64,000 bases of DNA from Erythrobacter sp. AP23 (GTDB lineage Bacteria > Pseudomonadota > Alphaproteobacteria > Sphingomonadales > Sphingomonadaceae): assembly GCF_001542855.1 (NCBI RefSeq), contig NZ_LNBY01000001.1, positions 620,001 through 684,000 of the forward strand. Reading direction: 5' to 3'. Shown in pieces: positions 1 to 7,500 of the stretch. Each line of letters starts with the position of its first letter. The first letter of the stretch is position 1. The notes under the pieces were generated by a model. That model ran no database searches. It saw only the letters and a list, made by a program, of their open reading frames with translations, and had not been told where the DNA came from. The translations under genes and the position numbers were made by a program.

Positions 1-436
1 GGTGGCCGCGCGGATTGACGAGCCCGCGGTCGTCGTGCTGGCCATGGAGTTCTACGAGATACCCTGCCATTTCGCGCAGCAGGCCGACGCTAACCGACTG
101 GTCGTTGACGAAGGCCTTGCTCTTGCCGTCGGCCTTCAATTGCCGCCGCACGATCAGCGGCTCGCCCTCCTCGATCGCGATATCGGCATCGTCGAGCAGA
201 TCGGCCAGGCCGCGCGGCAAATGGTTGAATTCGAAGGTCGCGGTGACGCTGGCCTTGTCCTCGCCGTTGCGCACCAGCCCGCTGTCGGCACGGTTGCCGA
301 GGACGAGGCCGAGCGCGTCGAGCAGGATCGACTTGCCCGCACCTGTTTCGCCCGTGAGCACGCCGAGCCCGCGCCCGAAGGCAAGGTCGAGCGCCTCGAT
401 CAGCACGATGTTGCGGATGGATAGCCGGGTCAGCAT
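1..436 (-). CDS. recN: DNA repair protein RecN, N-terminal part (runs off the window)
   Basis: The minus strand encodes about 145 residues starting MLTRLSIRNIVLIEALDLAF, the usual RecN start, followed by a Walker A loop GETGAGKS near residue 31. The frame later contains VELHGQHDDRGL, the RecN signature at the end of the N-terminal ATPase half. RecN is an SMC-like ATPase that acts in recombinational repair of double-strand breaks. The rest of the coiled coil and the C-terminal half lie before position 1. It points the same way as bamD, with which it is commonly linked in sphingomonads, but here a GGDEF gene on the other strand lies between them. Confidence 0.95.
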   Translation of the reverse strand, partial: MLTRLSIRNIVLIEALDLAFGRGLGVLTGETGAGKSILLDALGLVLGNRADSGLVRNGEDKASVTATFEFNHLPRGLADLLDDADIAIEEGEPLIVRRQLKADGKSKAFVNDQSVSVGLLREMAGYLVELHGQHDDRGLVNPRGH

Positions 437-566
437 GCCGCTGCTTCCTAGCCAATGCCGCACCTCAAGTCAGCATGTCGCGAACGGCAATCGACAAGCT
501 TGGTTGCCGAACAATCTTCTGCGCGCATAAACGTCGAATTAGCATTTGGCGCAATAGGACCGTCAG

Positions 567-1724
567 GTGAGCTTGGGACGCACTATCGTCGGCCTGCTTG
601 GGCCGGACATCCCCGCGCATCTGCGCGAGGATTTCACCATGCTCACGGCGCATCACATGCGCGGCCAGGCGCGGCTGCTGTTCGCCGGTTTCATTCTCAG
701 CCTGCCGATGGCGGTCTACGGGGCGAGCCCGGGTGCCGGCCCACTGGTCGCCTATGGCCTGCCGCTGGTCATTTTCGCGCTGTGTACGCTCGGCCTCGTC
801 GTGCTCCACGATCCCGCCCGATACGAAGAAAGCAACGCGGATGCGCGCAAGGCCATCGGTCTGGTGTGGCAATTGTGCCTGGCAACCGCGACCATCGGCA
901 GCATCTGGTGCATCGCCAGCTGGGCAAGCGCGCCGGTCGAGACGCGCATCTATTATCCCGCGATCATGTCGCTGGGCGCCCTTACGCTGGGCTATTGTCT
1001 GACCGCAGCCCGCGGTGTCGGCCTGTCGGTGCTGCTGGTGACGCTAGGCCCTGCGGCCGTCGTGCTGGCCTCGACCGGCGAGCCGATGAACCTCGTCCTC
1101 GGAATTTCGATGGTGCTGGCGATCGGGTTCCAGGTAACGATGATGAAACGGCATCAGAGCCTCCTGTTGAACCTCGTCGAGGAGCGCTACAATTCCGCTC
1201 GCCTGGCACGCCGCGATCCGCTTACCGGCCTGTCCAATCGCCGCGCGCTGATGGAGCGGTTCGAAGATCTTGCCGCGCGGGAGCGAAGAGTACGCCTGAT
1301 GGTGGTCGACATCGATCGCTTCAAAGCGATCAACGACCGCTACGGCCACGATGTCGGCGACGAAGTGCTGCGCGCCTTTGCCCAACTCGTGCAGATCCAT
1401 GCACGCGGCGGAATCTGTGCCGCAAGACTGGGAGGCGAGGAATTCGCGCTGCTGGCCCCGGTCGAGGCGCTGGATTCGGCGATCGCGCTGCAATTGCTCG
1501 TCGAAATTCGCGGAGCCTACATGCCGCATGGCGAGCCGATCACCGCGAGTATCGGCGTGGCCGAGGGCGACATCGCCGGCGCGGCGGATTGGACCGCGCT
1601 TTACGGCCGTGCGGACCGGGCCCTCTATCGCGCGAAAAACGAAGGACGGAACCGGGTCATGGCGTCAGGCGAAACACAGCAGCCGCCGGAGCAATGCGGC
1701 GAACTGGAGGCCATGCGCGCCTGA
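567..1724 (+). CDS. Membrane-anchored diguanylate cyclase (GGDEF)
   Basis: A 385-residue protein starting at GTG. The N-terminal 190 residues contain about six hydrophobic segments, with a short cytoplasmic linker after them. A GGDEF domain begins near RRDPLTGLSNRRAL (about residue 212) and has the active-site variant GGEEF near residue 289, which is competent for c-di-GMP synthesis in known enzymes. The substrate-binding DIDRFKAINDRYGHDVGD stretch is intact. The membrane part matches no sensor domain I can name. The gene is wedged between recN and bamD in the opposite orientation, so it must have its own promoter. The start is uncertain, since ATG codons follow within the first 25 residues. 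Confidence 0.88.
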   Translation: MSLGRTIVGLLGPDIPAHLREDFTMLTAHHMRGQARLLFAGFILSLPMAVYGASPGAGPLVAYGLPLVIFALCTLGLVVLHDPARYEESNADARKAIGLVWQLCLATATIGSIWCIASWASAPVETRIYYPAIMSLGALTLGYCLTAARGVGLSVLLVTLGPAAVVLASTGEPMNLVLGISMVLAIGFQVTMMKRHQSLLLNLVEERYNSARLARRDPLTGLSNRRALMERFEDLAARERRVRLMVVDIDRFKAINDRYGHDVGDEVLRAFAQLVQIHARGGICAARLGGEEFALLAPVEALDSAIALQLLVEIRGAYMPHGEPITASIGVAEGDIAGAADWTALYGRADRALYRAKNEGRNRVMASGETQQPPEQCGELEAMRA

Positions 1725-1732
1725 CGCGGCGA

Positions 1733-2536
1733 TCAGCTCGGGCTCACGCCCGCAGCGTGATCCTGCACCAGCTCATACGCCTTGTCGTACCATTCATTGC
1801 CCGGATAGTTCGCGCCGAGCACGGCGGCATATTTCACCGCCTCCTCGGGAATGCCGAGCGCGAGGCTGGTCTCGGTCAGGCGGTAGAGCGCTTCGGGCGC
1901 GTGGCTGGTGGTCTCGTAATTGTCGACCACGTTCTGGAAGCGGATCTGCGCCGCGATCCATTTGCCCGAACGTTCGTAATGGCGGCCGATTTCCATTTCC
2001 TTGCCCGCGAGGTGGTCGCGCACGAGGTCGATCTTGAGCCGCGCATCGGCGGCATAATCGGTGTTGGGAAAGCGGCGGTTGATCTCGTTCAGCGCCGTCA
2101 GGGCCTGGTCGGTGATCTTCTGGTCGCGCTGCACGTCGCTGATCTGCTCGTAATAGCTGAGCGCGATCAGGTAGAAGGCATAGGGCGCGTCCTTGTTGCC
2201 GGGGTGGATCTGCAGGAAGCGCTGGGCTGCCTGGATCGCCTTGTTGTAATCCTTGGCGACGTAATAGCTGAAAGAGCTCATCAGCTGGGCGCGGCGGGCC
2301 CAGGGCGAATAGGGGTGCTGACGCTCGACCTCGTCGAACAGGGCGGCCGCGATTTGCGCCTGCCCCCGGTCGAGGCGGCGCTTGGCCTCCCAATAAAGCG
2401 TTTCCACATCGCGCGCGACATAGGCGGTATCCTGGGGGCCATTGTCGCGGCCCGCACATCCGGCGGTGAGAAGCGTCGCACCCGCGAGCGCGGCGCCGAG
2501 GATGAGCTTGATCGGGGAACGGGTCTGGATCGTCAT
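1733..2536 (-). CDS. bamD: Outer membrane protein assembly factor BamD (lipoprotein)
   Basis: A 267-residue protein with a lipoprotein signal peptide and lipobox LTAGC (Cys about residue 26), followed by tetratricopeptide-like helices. AKRRLDRGQAQIAAALFDEVERQHPYSPWARRAQL is the BamD/ComL opening TPR, and the characteristic DPYAFYLIALSYYEQI-like segment follows. BamD is the essential lipoprotein partner of BamA in inserting beta-barrel proteins into the outer membrane, acting from the periplasmic face. The length is normal for alphaproteobacteria (the family is 240-290 residues). It ends 8 bp from the GGDEF gene, which converges on it. Confidence 0.95.
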   Translation of the reverse strand: MTIQTRSPIKLILGAALAGATLLTAGCAGRDNGPQDTAYVARDVETLYWEAKRRLDRGQAQIAAALFDEVERQHPYSPWARRAQLMSSFSYYVAKDYNKAIQAAQRFLQIHPGNKDAPYAFYLIALSYYEQISDVQRDQKITDQALTALNEINRRFPNTDYAADARLKIDLVRDHLAGKEMEIGRHYERSGKWIAAQIRFQNVVDNYETTSHAPEALYRLTETSLALGIPEEAVKYAAVLGANYPGNEWYDKAYELVQDHAAGVSPS

Positions 2537-2617
2537 GGGAAGCAGCCTATAGCCAGCGTCCCCATGAACGCCAAGTGAAGTTCGCGCCGCTGTCCCCCGG
2601 CAGCGGCAAGCAAGACC

Positions 2618-3787
2618 CTAGGCCGTTGCGGATCGCCCCATTTCGCCGCCCACGATTTCCTCGGGCGCATCCCACAGCAGGTGGCGATTATCCAGCATGA
2701 CGAGGTTGGCGCTGCGGATCACCTCGCCCTTGGTGCGATAGCCGAGCAGCTTTTCCGCCTGCGTATCGGGGTTGCTGATCAGCACGCGCAGTTCTTCGGA
2801 GGTGAAGTCGCTCAGGCCGCGCGCCCGCTCGATCCCCTTGCTGTCATAGATATGCAGCACATCGCCGCGCGTGAAATCGCCGGTCATCGAGATAATGTCT
2901 TCGCGGCGGATCGGACGGTCGCCGCTGAGCGCCGCCGCAGTGGTGTCCGAAATCACGATGCTACCCGCCATCTGCAAGCGATTGGCGATCCAGCTGTCCC
3001 AGCCCGACAGCGGATTGGGATGCGGCAGGATCTTGGTCGCGCGGCGCGTCCCGTCGAGCACGTTGGAAACCGGCCGGTCGACCTCGCCCTGCGCGATCCA
3101 GGTGGTCACGCCCGCTTCCTGCGCCATGTTGGCGGCCTGCAGCTTGGTACCCATTCCGCCGGTGCCCAGCGTGCTCTTGCCCTTGGTAGCGTCCATATAC
3201 ATGCCGACGTCTTCCACCTCGGGCACGAATTGCGCCTCGGGATCGTCGGGATTGCGGTCGTAAAGGCCGTCGACGCCGGTAAGGATGACGAAATCGTCCG
3301 CGCCGACCATCTGCGCGACCTTGGCCGCCAGCCGATCGTTGTCGCCGACGCGAATCTCCTCGGTGGTGATCGTGTCGTTCTCGTTGACGATCGGGACGAC
3401 GTCGGATTCGAGCAGCCGGTGCACCGTGTTGCGCGTGTTCAGGAAGCGGCGGTGATCCTCGAAATCGCCCAGCGTCAGCAGGACCTGCGCGATTTCGAAT
3501 CCGAACTCATGCCCCACCTGCTTGTAGGCATTGAGCAGCAACGGCATTCCGCAGGCGGCAGCGGCCTGCTTGTCGGAAACTCCGGCGCTTTCGGGCGTTT
3601 CCCCGATGATGCGCAGGCCCAGAGCGACCGAACCGGAGGAACACAATATGACGTTGGAGCCCTCCGCGCGCAGCTGGGCAATGTCTTCCAGCAGCCGCTG
3701 AAGGAAACCGTAGCGGGGCGTGAGGAGGTCCTGGTTGGCGAGGAGCGCAGAACCGATTTTGACGACGATGTTTCGCTTTTGGGTCAT
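2618..3787 (-). CDS. proB: Glutamate 5-kinase ProB
   Basis: A 389-residue amino-acid kinase with a C-terminal PUA domain, the usual ProB architecture. The start MTQKRNIVVKIGSALLANQD gives the canonical N-terminus, although the frame stays open 93 bp further upstream. Motifs include IVNENDTITTEEIRVGDNDRLAA (substrate and ATP binding) and TGGMGTKLQAA. It phosphorylates glutamate to gamma-glutamyl phosphate, the first step of proline synthesis, and feeds ProA. It is divergent from proC-proA across a 232-bp AT-rich intergenic region containing a strong palindrome, so all three proline genes are grouped but split between two transcripts. No clear Shine-Dalgarno is seen. Confidence 0.96.
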   Translation of the reverse strand: MTQKRNIVVKIGSALLANQDLLTPRYGFLQRLLEDIAQLRAEGSNVILCSSGSVALGLRIIGETPESAGVSDKQAAAACGMPLLLNAYKQVGHEFGFEIAQVLLTLGDFEDHRRFLNTRNTVHRLLESDVVPIVNENDTITTEEIRVGDNDRLAAKVAQMVGADDFVILTGVDGLYDRNPDDPEAQFVPEVEDVGMYMDATKGKSTLGTGGMGTKLQAANMAQEAGVTTWIAQGEVDRPVSNVLDGTRRATKILPHPNPLSGWDSWIANRLQMAGSIVISDTTAAALSGDRPIRREDIISMTGDFTRGDVLHIYDSKGIERARGLSDFTSEELRVLISNPDTQAEKLLGYRTKGEVIRSANLVMLDNRHLLWDAPEEIVGGEMGRSATA

Positions 3788-3839
3788 GATTTTCGAATGT
3801 TGCTTAGGCTTGAAATTTCTTGCGTGCAATATAGATAGA

Positions 3840-3858
3840 GGTTGTGCACTGCACAACC
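3840..3858. promoter_or_regulatory. 19-bp near-perfect palindrome between divergent proB and proC
   Basis: The sequence GGTTGTGCACTGCACAACC has 9-bp arms around a single central base. It lies in the AT-rich divergent intergenic region, 53 bp upstream of proB and about 160 bp upstream of proC. There is no T-run on either side, so a terminator is unlikely. The symmetry fits a dimeric regulator site. The regulator is unknown. Confidence 0.45.
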
Positions 3859-4019
3859 GGATTTTCAAGAATATCGGCATTCATTCGAAAGGACCGATAC
3901 ATATAGAAGAGGATTGTATTCGATATAGTTAAGGGAAATAACTACGTCGATCTCAACTCCATATTCAAGAACAGGCAAGATACAACAAGAGCTGCTGCGC
4001 TCGGAAACGGATTTTAGTC

Positions 4020-4805
4020 ATTACGAAAACTGCTTGCATTGTCGGATGCGGAAAAATGGGGTCCGCATTACTTTCGCAATGGGTCGAAGGGCCCGAAACC
4101 ATCACCGTCGTCGATCCGGCCGGCAGCGACGTTCCCGAGGGTGTAGAGCTGGTCGCAGACCGGGCCGATGTTGCCGACCGGCGCTTCGACCTGATCATCG
4201 CGGCCGTAAAGCCGCAGCTGATCGACGACATCCTCGCCGACTATGCAGAGCTGCTCGCGCCCGGAGGCTACGTGCTTTCGATCGCAGCGGGCTATTCGGC
4301 CGAGCGCTTGTCGCAATTGATGGGCGGCGCGCCCGTGATCCGCACCATGCCCAACCTGCCCGCCGCCATCGGTCGCGGGGTCAGCGGCATCTGCCCCGGC
4401 CCGCATGCGACGACGGATCACACAGCGCATGCAGAAGGCTTCATGCGCCGCGCCGGATCCACCATCACCGTCGATAGCGAAGAGAAGCTCGACCGCGTGA
4501 CCGCGGTCGCCGGTTCCGGCCCGGGCTACGTCTTCGAGATCGCCCGCGCCTATGCCGAGGCCGCGATGGCACAGGGATTCGACGAGGACGAAGCACGCGA
4601 CATGGTGCTCGGCACCATCGGCGGCGCGATCGCCATGGCCAGCGAGCCGGGTGCGCCAAGCCTCGAGGACCTCCGCAATTCGGTGACCAGCAAAGGCGGC
4701 ACTACCGCTGCGGGCCTGAACGCGCTCAACGGCGACGGTGGCCTATCGACCCGCCTGCATGATACATTGCAGGCGGCTTACGACCGGGCGGTCGAGCTGC
4801 GCTGA
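4020..4805 (+). CDS. proC: Pyrroline-5-carboxylate reductase ProC (probable ATT start)
   Basis: The NADPH-dependent last step of proline synthesis. The frame reads [20 protein letters not shown], which is the Rossmann GxGxMG motif at the right distance from a ProC N-terminus. The C-terminal dimerisation domain follows, with [20 protein letters not shown] and [18 protein letters not shown]. The first ATG, at 4056, would delete the strand and most of the glycine motif. Upstream there is no in-frame ATG, GTG or TTG back past 3960. An ATT at 4020, with a weak GGA 8 bases before it, puts the start where the family starts and gives 261 residues (the family is about 260-275). The C-terminal two thirds is unremarkable. 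proA follows 44 bp later on the same strand. Confidence 0.9.
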   Translation: MTKTACIVGCGKMGSALLSQWVEGPETITVVDPAGSDVPEGVELVADRADVADRRFDLIIAAVKPQLIDDILADYAELLAPGGYVLSIAAGYSAERLSQLMGGAPVIRTMPNLPAAIGRGVSGICPGPHATTDHTAHAEGFMRRAGSTITVDSEEKLDRVTAVAGSGPGYVFEIARAYAEAAMAQGFDEDEARDMVLGTIGGAIAMASEPGAPSLEDLRNSVTSKGGTTAAGLNALNGDGGLSTRLHDTLQAAYDRAVELR

Positions 4806-4849
4806 TCGCAGCGCCTCCCGCCCCCGCACGAAACAGAAGAGAAGAGACC

Positions 4850-6115
4850 ATGACCGACCAAGCACTCGACCCGCAAATCCATATCCACGACCTCGGCCAG
4901 CGCGCTCGCCAGGCTGCGCGCGGCCTGCTCGCCGCCAGCACGGAGGCGAAGAACACCGCATTGCGCGAAGCGGCCAAGGCCCTGCGCGAGCGGACGGCCG
5001 AACTGCTCGCAGCCAATGCCGAAGATGTCGAAAGCGTACGCGGCACCAAGCCCGACAGCTTCATCGACCGTCTCGCTTTGAGCGAGGACCGTGTCGAGGG
5101 CATGGCGGGCGCGCTCGAGGAAATCGCCGAGTTGCCCGATCCCGTCGGTCGCAAGCTGGCGACGTTCGAGCGGCCCAACGGCCTTACCATCGAACGCGTC
5201 GCCGTGCCGATCGGCGTGATCGGGATGATCTACGAATCGCGCCCCAATGTCGGCGCCGATGCCAGCGCTCTGTGCCTCAAGAGCGGCAATGCCGTGATCC
5301 TGCGCGGTGGCAGCGAGAGCCGCCATTCGACCCGCGTGATCGTCGAATGCATGCGCGCCGGGCTAAAGGCCGCGGGCCTGCCCGAAGATGCGGTGCAGAC
5401 CGTCCAGACCACCGATCGCGGCGCTGTCGCCGCACTGCTCAAGGCCGATGAATTCGTCGACCTCGTGATCCCGCGTGGCGGGCGCGGCCTGGTCGAGCTG
5501 GTGCGCGACCAGGCGAGCGTTCCCACGCTCCTCCACCTCGACGGCAATTGTCACAGCTATGTCCACTCCGCAGCCGATATCGACAAGGCGGTCAGGGTCA
5601 TTCGCAACGCAAAGCTGCGCCGTACGGGCGTGTGCGGGGCGACCGAAAGCGTGGTGGTCGACCGCTCTGCGGCCGAGGCCTTCATTCCCAAATTCGCCGA
5701 TGCGATGGCCGGCGATTGCGAGCTGCGCGGCGATGCCGACGCGGTCGCGATCGACGACCGGTTGAAGCCCGCCAGCGAGGACGACTGGGGTACCGAATAT
5801 CTCGATCCGATCGCTTCGGTTAAGATCGTTGACGGACTTGAAGAAGGCATCGCCTGGGTCGACGAGCATTCGAGTCATCATACCGATGCGATCATCACCG
5901 AGGACGACGATGCAGCGCGCCGGTTCATGACCGCGATCGACAGCGCGATCGTGATGCACAATGCCAGCACCCAGTTTGCCGATGGCGGCGAATTCGGCAT
6001 GGGCGCCGAAATCGGGATCGCCACGGGCAAGATGCACGCGCGCGGACCCGTCGGTCTCGAACAGCTGTGCAGCTTCAAATATCTCGTCCACGGCGAGGGT
6101 CAGACACGCCCGTAA
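4850..6115 (+). CDS. proA: Gamma-glutamyl phosphate reductase ProA
   Basis: A 421-residue aldehyde-dehydrogenase-superfamily enzyme that reduces gamma-glutamyl phosphate to glutamate semialdehyde with NADPH. Visible hallmarks are [56 protein letters not shown], and the nucleophile region [11 protein letters not shown] with the catalytic Cys. The C-terminus [22 protein letters not shown] is highly typical. The length is normal (417-425). The start is supported by AGAGA upstream (positions 4839-4846). It forms a two-gene unit with proC. Confidence 0.97.
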   Translation: MTDQALDPQIHIHDLGQRARQAARGLLAASTEAKNTALREAAKALRERTAELLAANAEDVESVRGTKPDSFIDRLALSEDRVEGMAGALEEIAELPDPVGRKLATFERPNGLTIERVAVPIGVIGMIYESRPNVGADASALCLKSGNAVILRGGSESRHSTRVIVECMRAGLKAAGLPEDAVQTVQTTDRGAVAALLKADEFVDLVIPRGGRGLVELVRDQASVPTLLHLDGNCHSYVHSAADIDKAVRVIRNAKLRRTGVCGATESVVVDRSAAEAFIPKFADAMAGDCELRGDADAVAIDDRLKPASEDDWGTEYLDPIASVKIVDGLEEGIAWVDEHSSHHTDAIITEDDDAARRFMTAIDSAIVMHNASTQFADGGEFGMGAEIGIATGKMHARGPVGLEQLCSFKYLVHGEGQTRP

Positions 6116-6208
6116 ACCTGCCAGTCGCGCGCGCGACTGGAGAAATCGCCGAATTTCCTTTATCTTCCTCCCTGGTCGCATCATGCGTTTTCCGGGGAGG
6201 AACACGTT

Positions 6209-6586
6209 ATGACACCCAAGGAAATCATGGGCGCCATGCTGCTGGCAGGTGCCACCTGCCTGCCGTCGGCAGCGCTACAGGCCGAGACGCTGGCCGAGCT
6301 CGACGCCCTGTCCGATGCCGCGCAGGACGAGCGCGGCGGGATCGAGGCCGCGCAGGCACTCGCCCGGCAAGGCGCCTATCTCGAGGCGCTGGCGACGCTG
6401 GAACGCATGCTGGCGGTCAATCCCAAATCCGCCGAAGGGCGGCTGCTGCATGCACTCTACCTGTGCCGGATCGACGATATCCGCGGCGGGCTGGTCGAGA
6501 TCGACAAGCTGAAAGAGCGCGAATTCGGTCGCGAAACGCTCGCCGATGCCCGCAGCGCCTGCGAAGCCGGTGGAGAGGTGCAGTGA
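6209..6586 (+). CDS. Secreted TPR-like protein upstream of FecR
   Basis: A 125-residue protein with an N-terminal signal peptide (MTPKEIMGAMLLAGATCLPSAALQAETL), then a TPR-like helical hairpin around LARQGAYLEALATLERMLAVNPKSAEGRLLHALYLCRIDDIRGGLVEIDKL. A strong Shine-Dalgarno GGGGAGG lies 8-14 bases upstream. The stop TGA overlaps the ATG of the FecR-domain gene by one base, so the two are probably translationally coupled. A periplasmic adaptor role for the FecR protein and the neighbouring CHASE2 cyclase is inference from context only. Confidence 0.8.
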   Translation: MTPKEIMGAMLLAGATCLPSAALQAETLAELDALSDAAQDERGGIEAAQALARQGAYLEALATLERMLAVNPKSAEGRLLHALYLCRIDDIRGGLVEIDKLKEREFGRETLADARSACEAGGEVQ

Positions 6587-7479
6587 TGGGCGCACCGTTG
6601 AAAATCACCGCCATGCTCGTCGCGGGCGGCATGCTTGCCACGCCACTTTCCGCGCAGCAGCGGGTCGAGGTGGGCAATGCCTCCACCGTCGTCGGGGACG
6701 TGCGGATGAGCAATGCGCAAATCCGCAAACCCGCGAAGATCCAGCGCAAGCAGCGCATCGCCTGGGGCGATCTGATCGACACGGCCCGAAAATCGCAATT
6801 GCAGATCCTCCTGCTCGACCGCTCCAGCTTCGGCATCGGCGCGAGTTCGCGCGTGCGGATCGATCGCTTCGTCTACGACCCGAACGAAGGGCGCAGCTTC
6901 TTCGCCACCTTCGTCAAGGGCGCGCTGCGCTTCTTCTCGGGCAGCGCGGAAGGCGACAACAGCGGCGAAATCCAGACACCCTCGGGGCGGATCGGCATTC
7001 GCGGCACCGCGCTCGACATGCTGGTCGGCGAGGAAGCCGAAGATATCGCCGAGGACGAGGAGTTCGTCGGCAATGTCGACAGCGACAGGGACGAGGCGAC
7101 GCTGGTCGTGCTGCGCGGGCCGGGTGCGGGAACCGCGGGCGGCCTCACCGTCGGGCAGGCCGAAGTCAGCGCTGCGGGCAAGACCGTGCTGCTCGACCAG
7201 CCGGGCCTCGCCGCCTACATCCCGCGCGACGGCGCCCAGCCGATCGGGCCGTTCTTCATCTCGAGCCCCGGCCTGGCGCAAGTGCAGGACCAGCTCCAGC
7301 CAGAGGTTGCCCGCGCGGCGAGCGGTGGCGGCGGCTTGCTGCGCGCGCTGCTCCCGATTGCGGGAGCCATTGCGGTCGGCGCGCTGCTCAGCGGCAGCAA
7401 CGGGGACGACGATGAAGAGCCCGACGACCGGACGCAGGACCACAATCGCAACCAGTCGAACAATTATCGCAATCGGTAG
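6586..7479 (+). CDS. FecR-domain periplasmic protein
   Basis: A 297-residue protein with a signal peptide ending near LSAQQ, then a FecR fold at about residues 45-150 (IAWGDLIDTARKSQLQILLLDRSSFGIGASSRVRIDRFVYD... and IQTPSGRIGIRGTALDMLV). The region after residue 165 is low in motif content. A C-terminal hydrophobic stretch (LLRALLPIAGAIAVGALLSGS) could be a membrane anchor and is followed by an Asp/Asn/Arg-rich tail. This is the stand-alone type of FecR domain, not the FecI-linked anti-sigma type, because no sigma factor gene is adjacent. It shares a transcript with the TPR gene and converges on the CHASE2-cyclase gene. Confidence 0.85.
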   Translation: MGAPLKITAMLVAGGMLATPLSAQQRVEVGNASTVVGDVRMSNAQIRKPAKIQRKQRIAWGDLIDTARKSQLQILLLDRSSFGIGASSRVRIDRFVYDPNEGRSFFATFVKGALRFFSGSAEGDNSGEIQTPSGRIGIRGTALDMLVGEEAEDIAEDEEFVGNVDSDRDEATLVVLRGPGAGTAGGLTVGQAEVSAAGKTVLLDQPGLAAYIPRDGAQPIGPFFISSPGLAQVQDQLQPEVARAASGGGGLLRALLPIAGAIAVGALLSGSNGDDDEEPDDRTQDHNRNQSNNYRNR

Positions 7480-7493
7480 GCGCGCCGCGCCTA
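7477..7493. terminator. Hairpin between convergent FecR and CHASE2-cyclase genes
   Basis: TAGGCGC and GCGCCTA form a 7-bp stem with a GCC loop; the FecR stop codon is its first three bases. No T-run follows, so this is only a candidate shared terminator or barrier in a 21-bp convergent gap. Confidence 0.35.
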
Positions 7494-7500
7494 CGTAGAG

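Noticed and set aside
2588-2607. CCGCTG/CAGCGG stem after proB
   Set aside because: A short stem with an eight-base loop and no T-run, not convincing as a terminator.
3788-4019. Promoter-like AT-rich stretches on both sides of the palindrome
   Set aside because: Several TATA-like hexamers are present but none pairs clearly with a -35, so no single promoter was listed.
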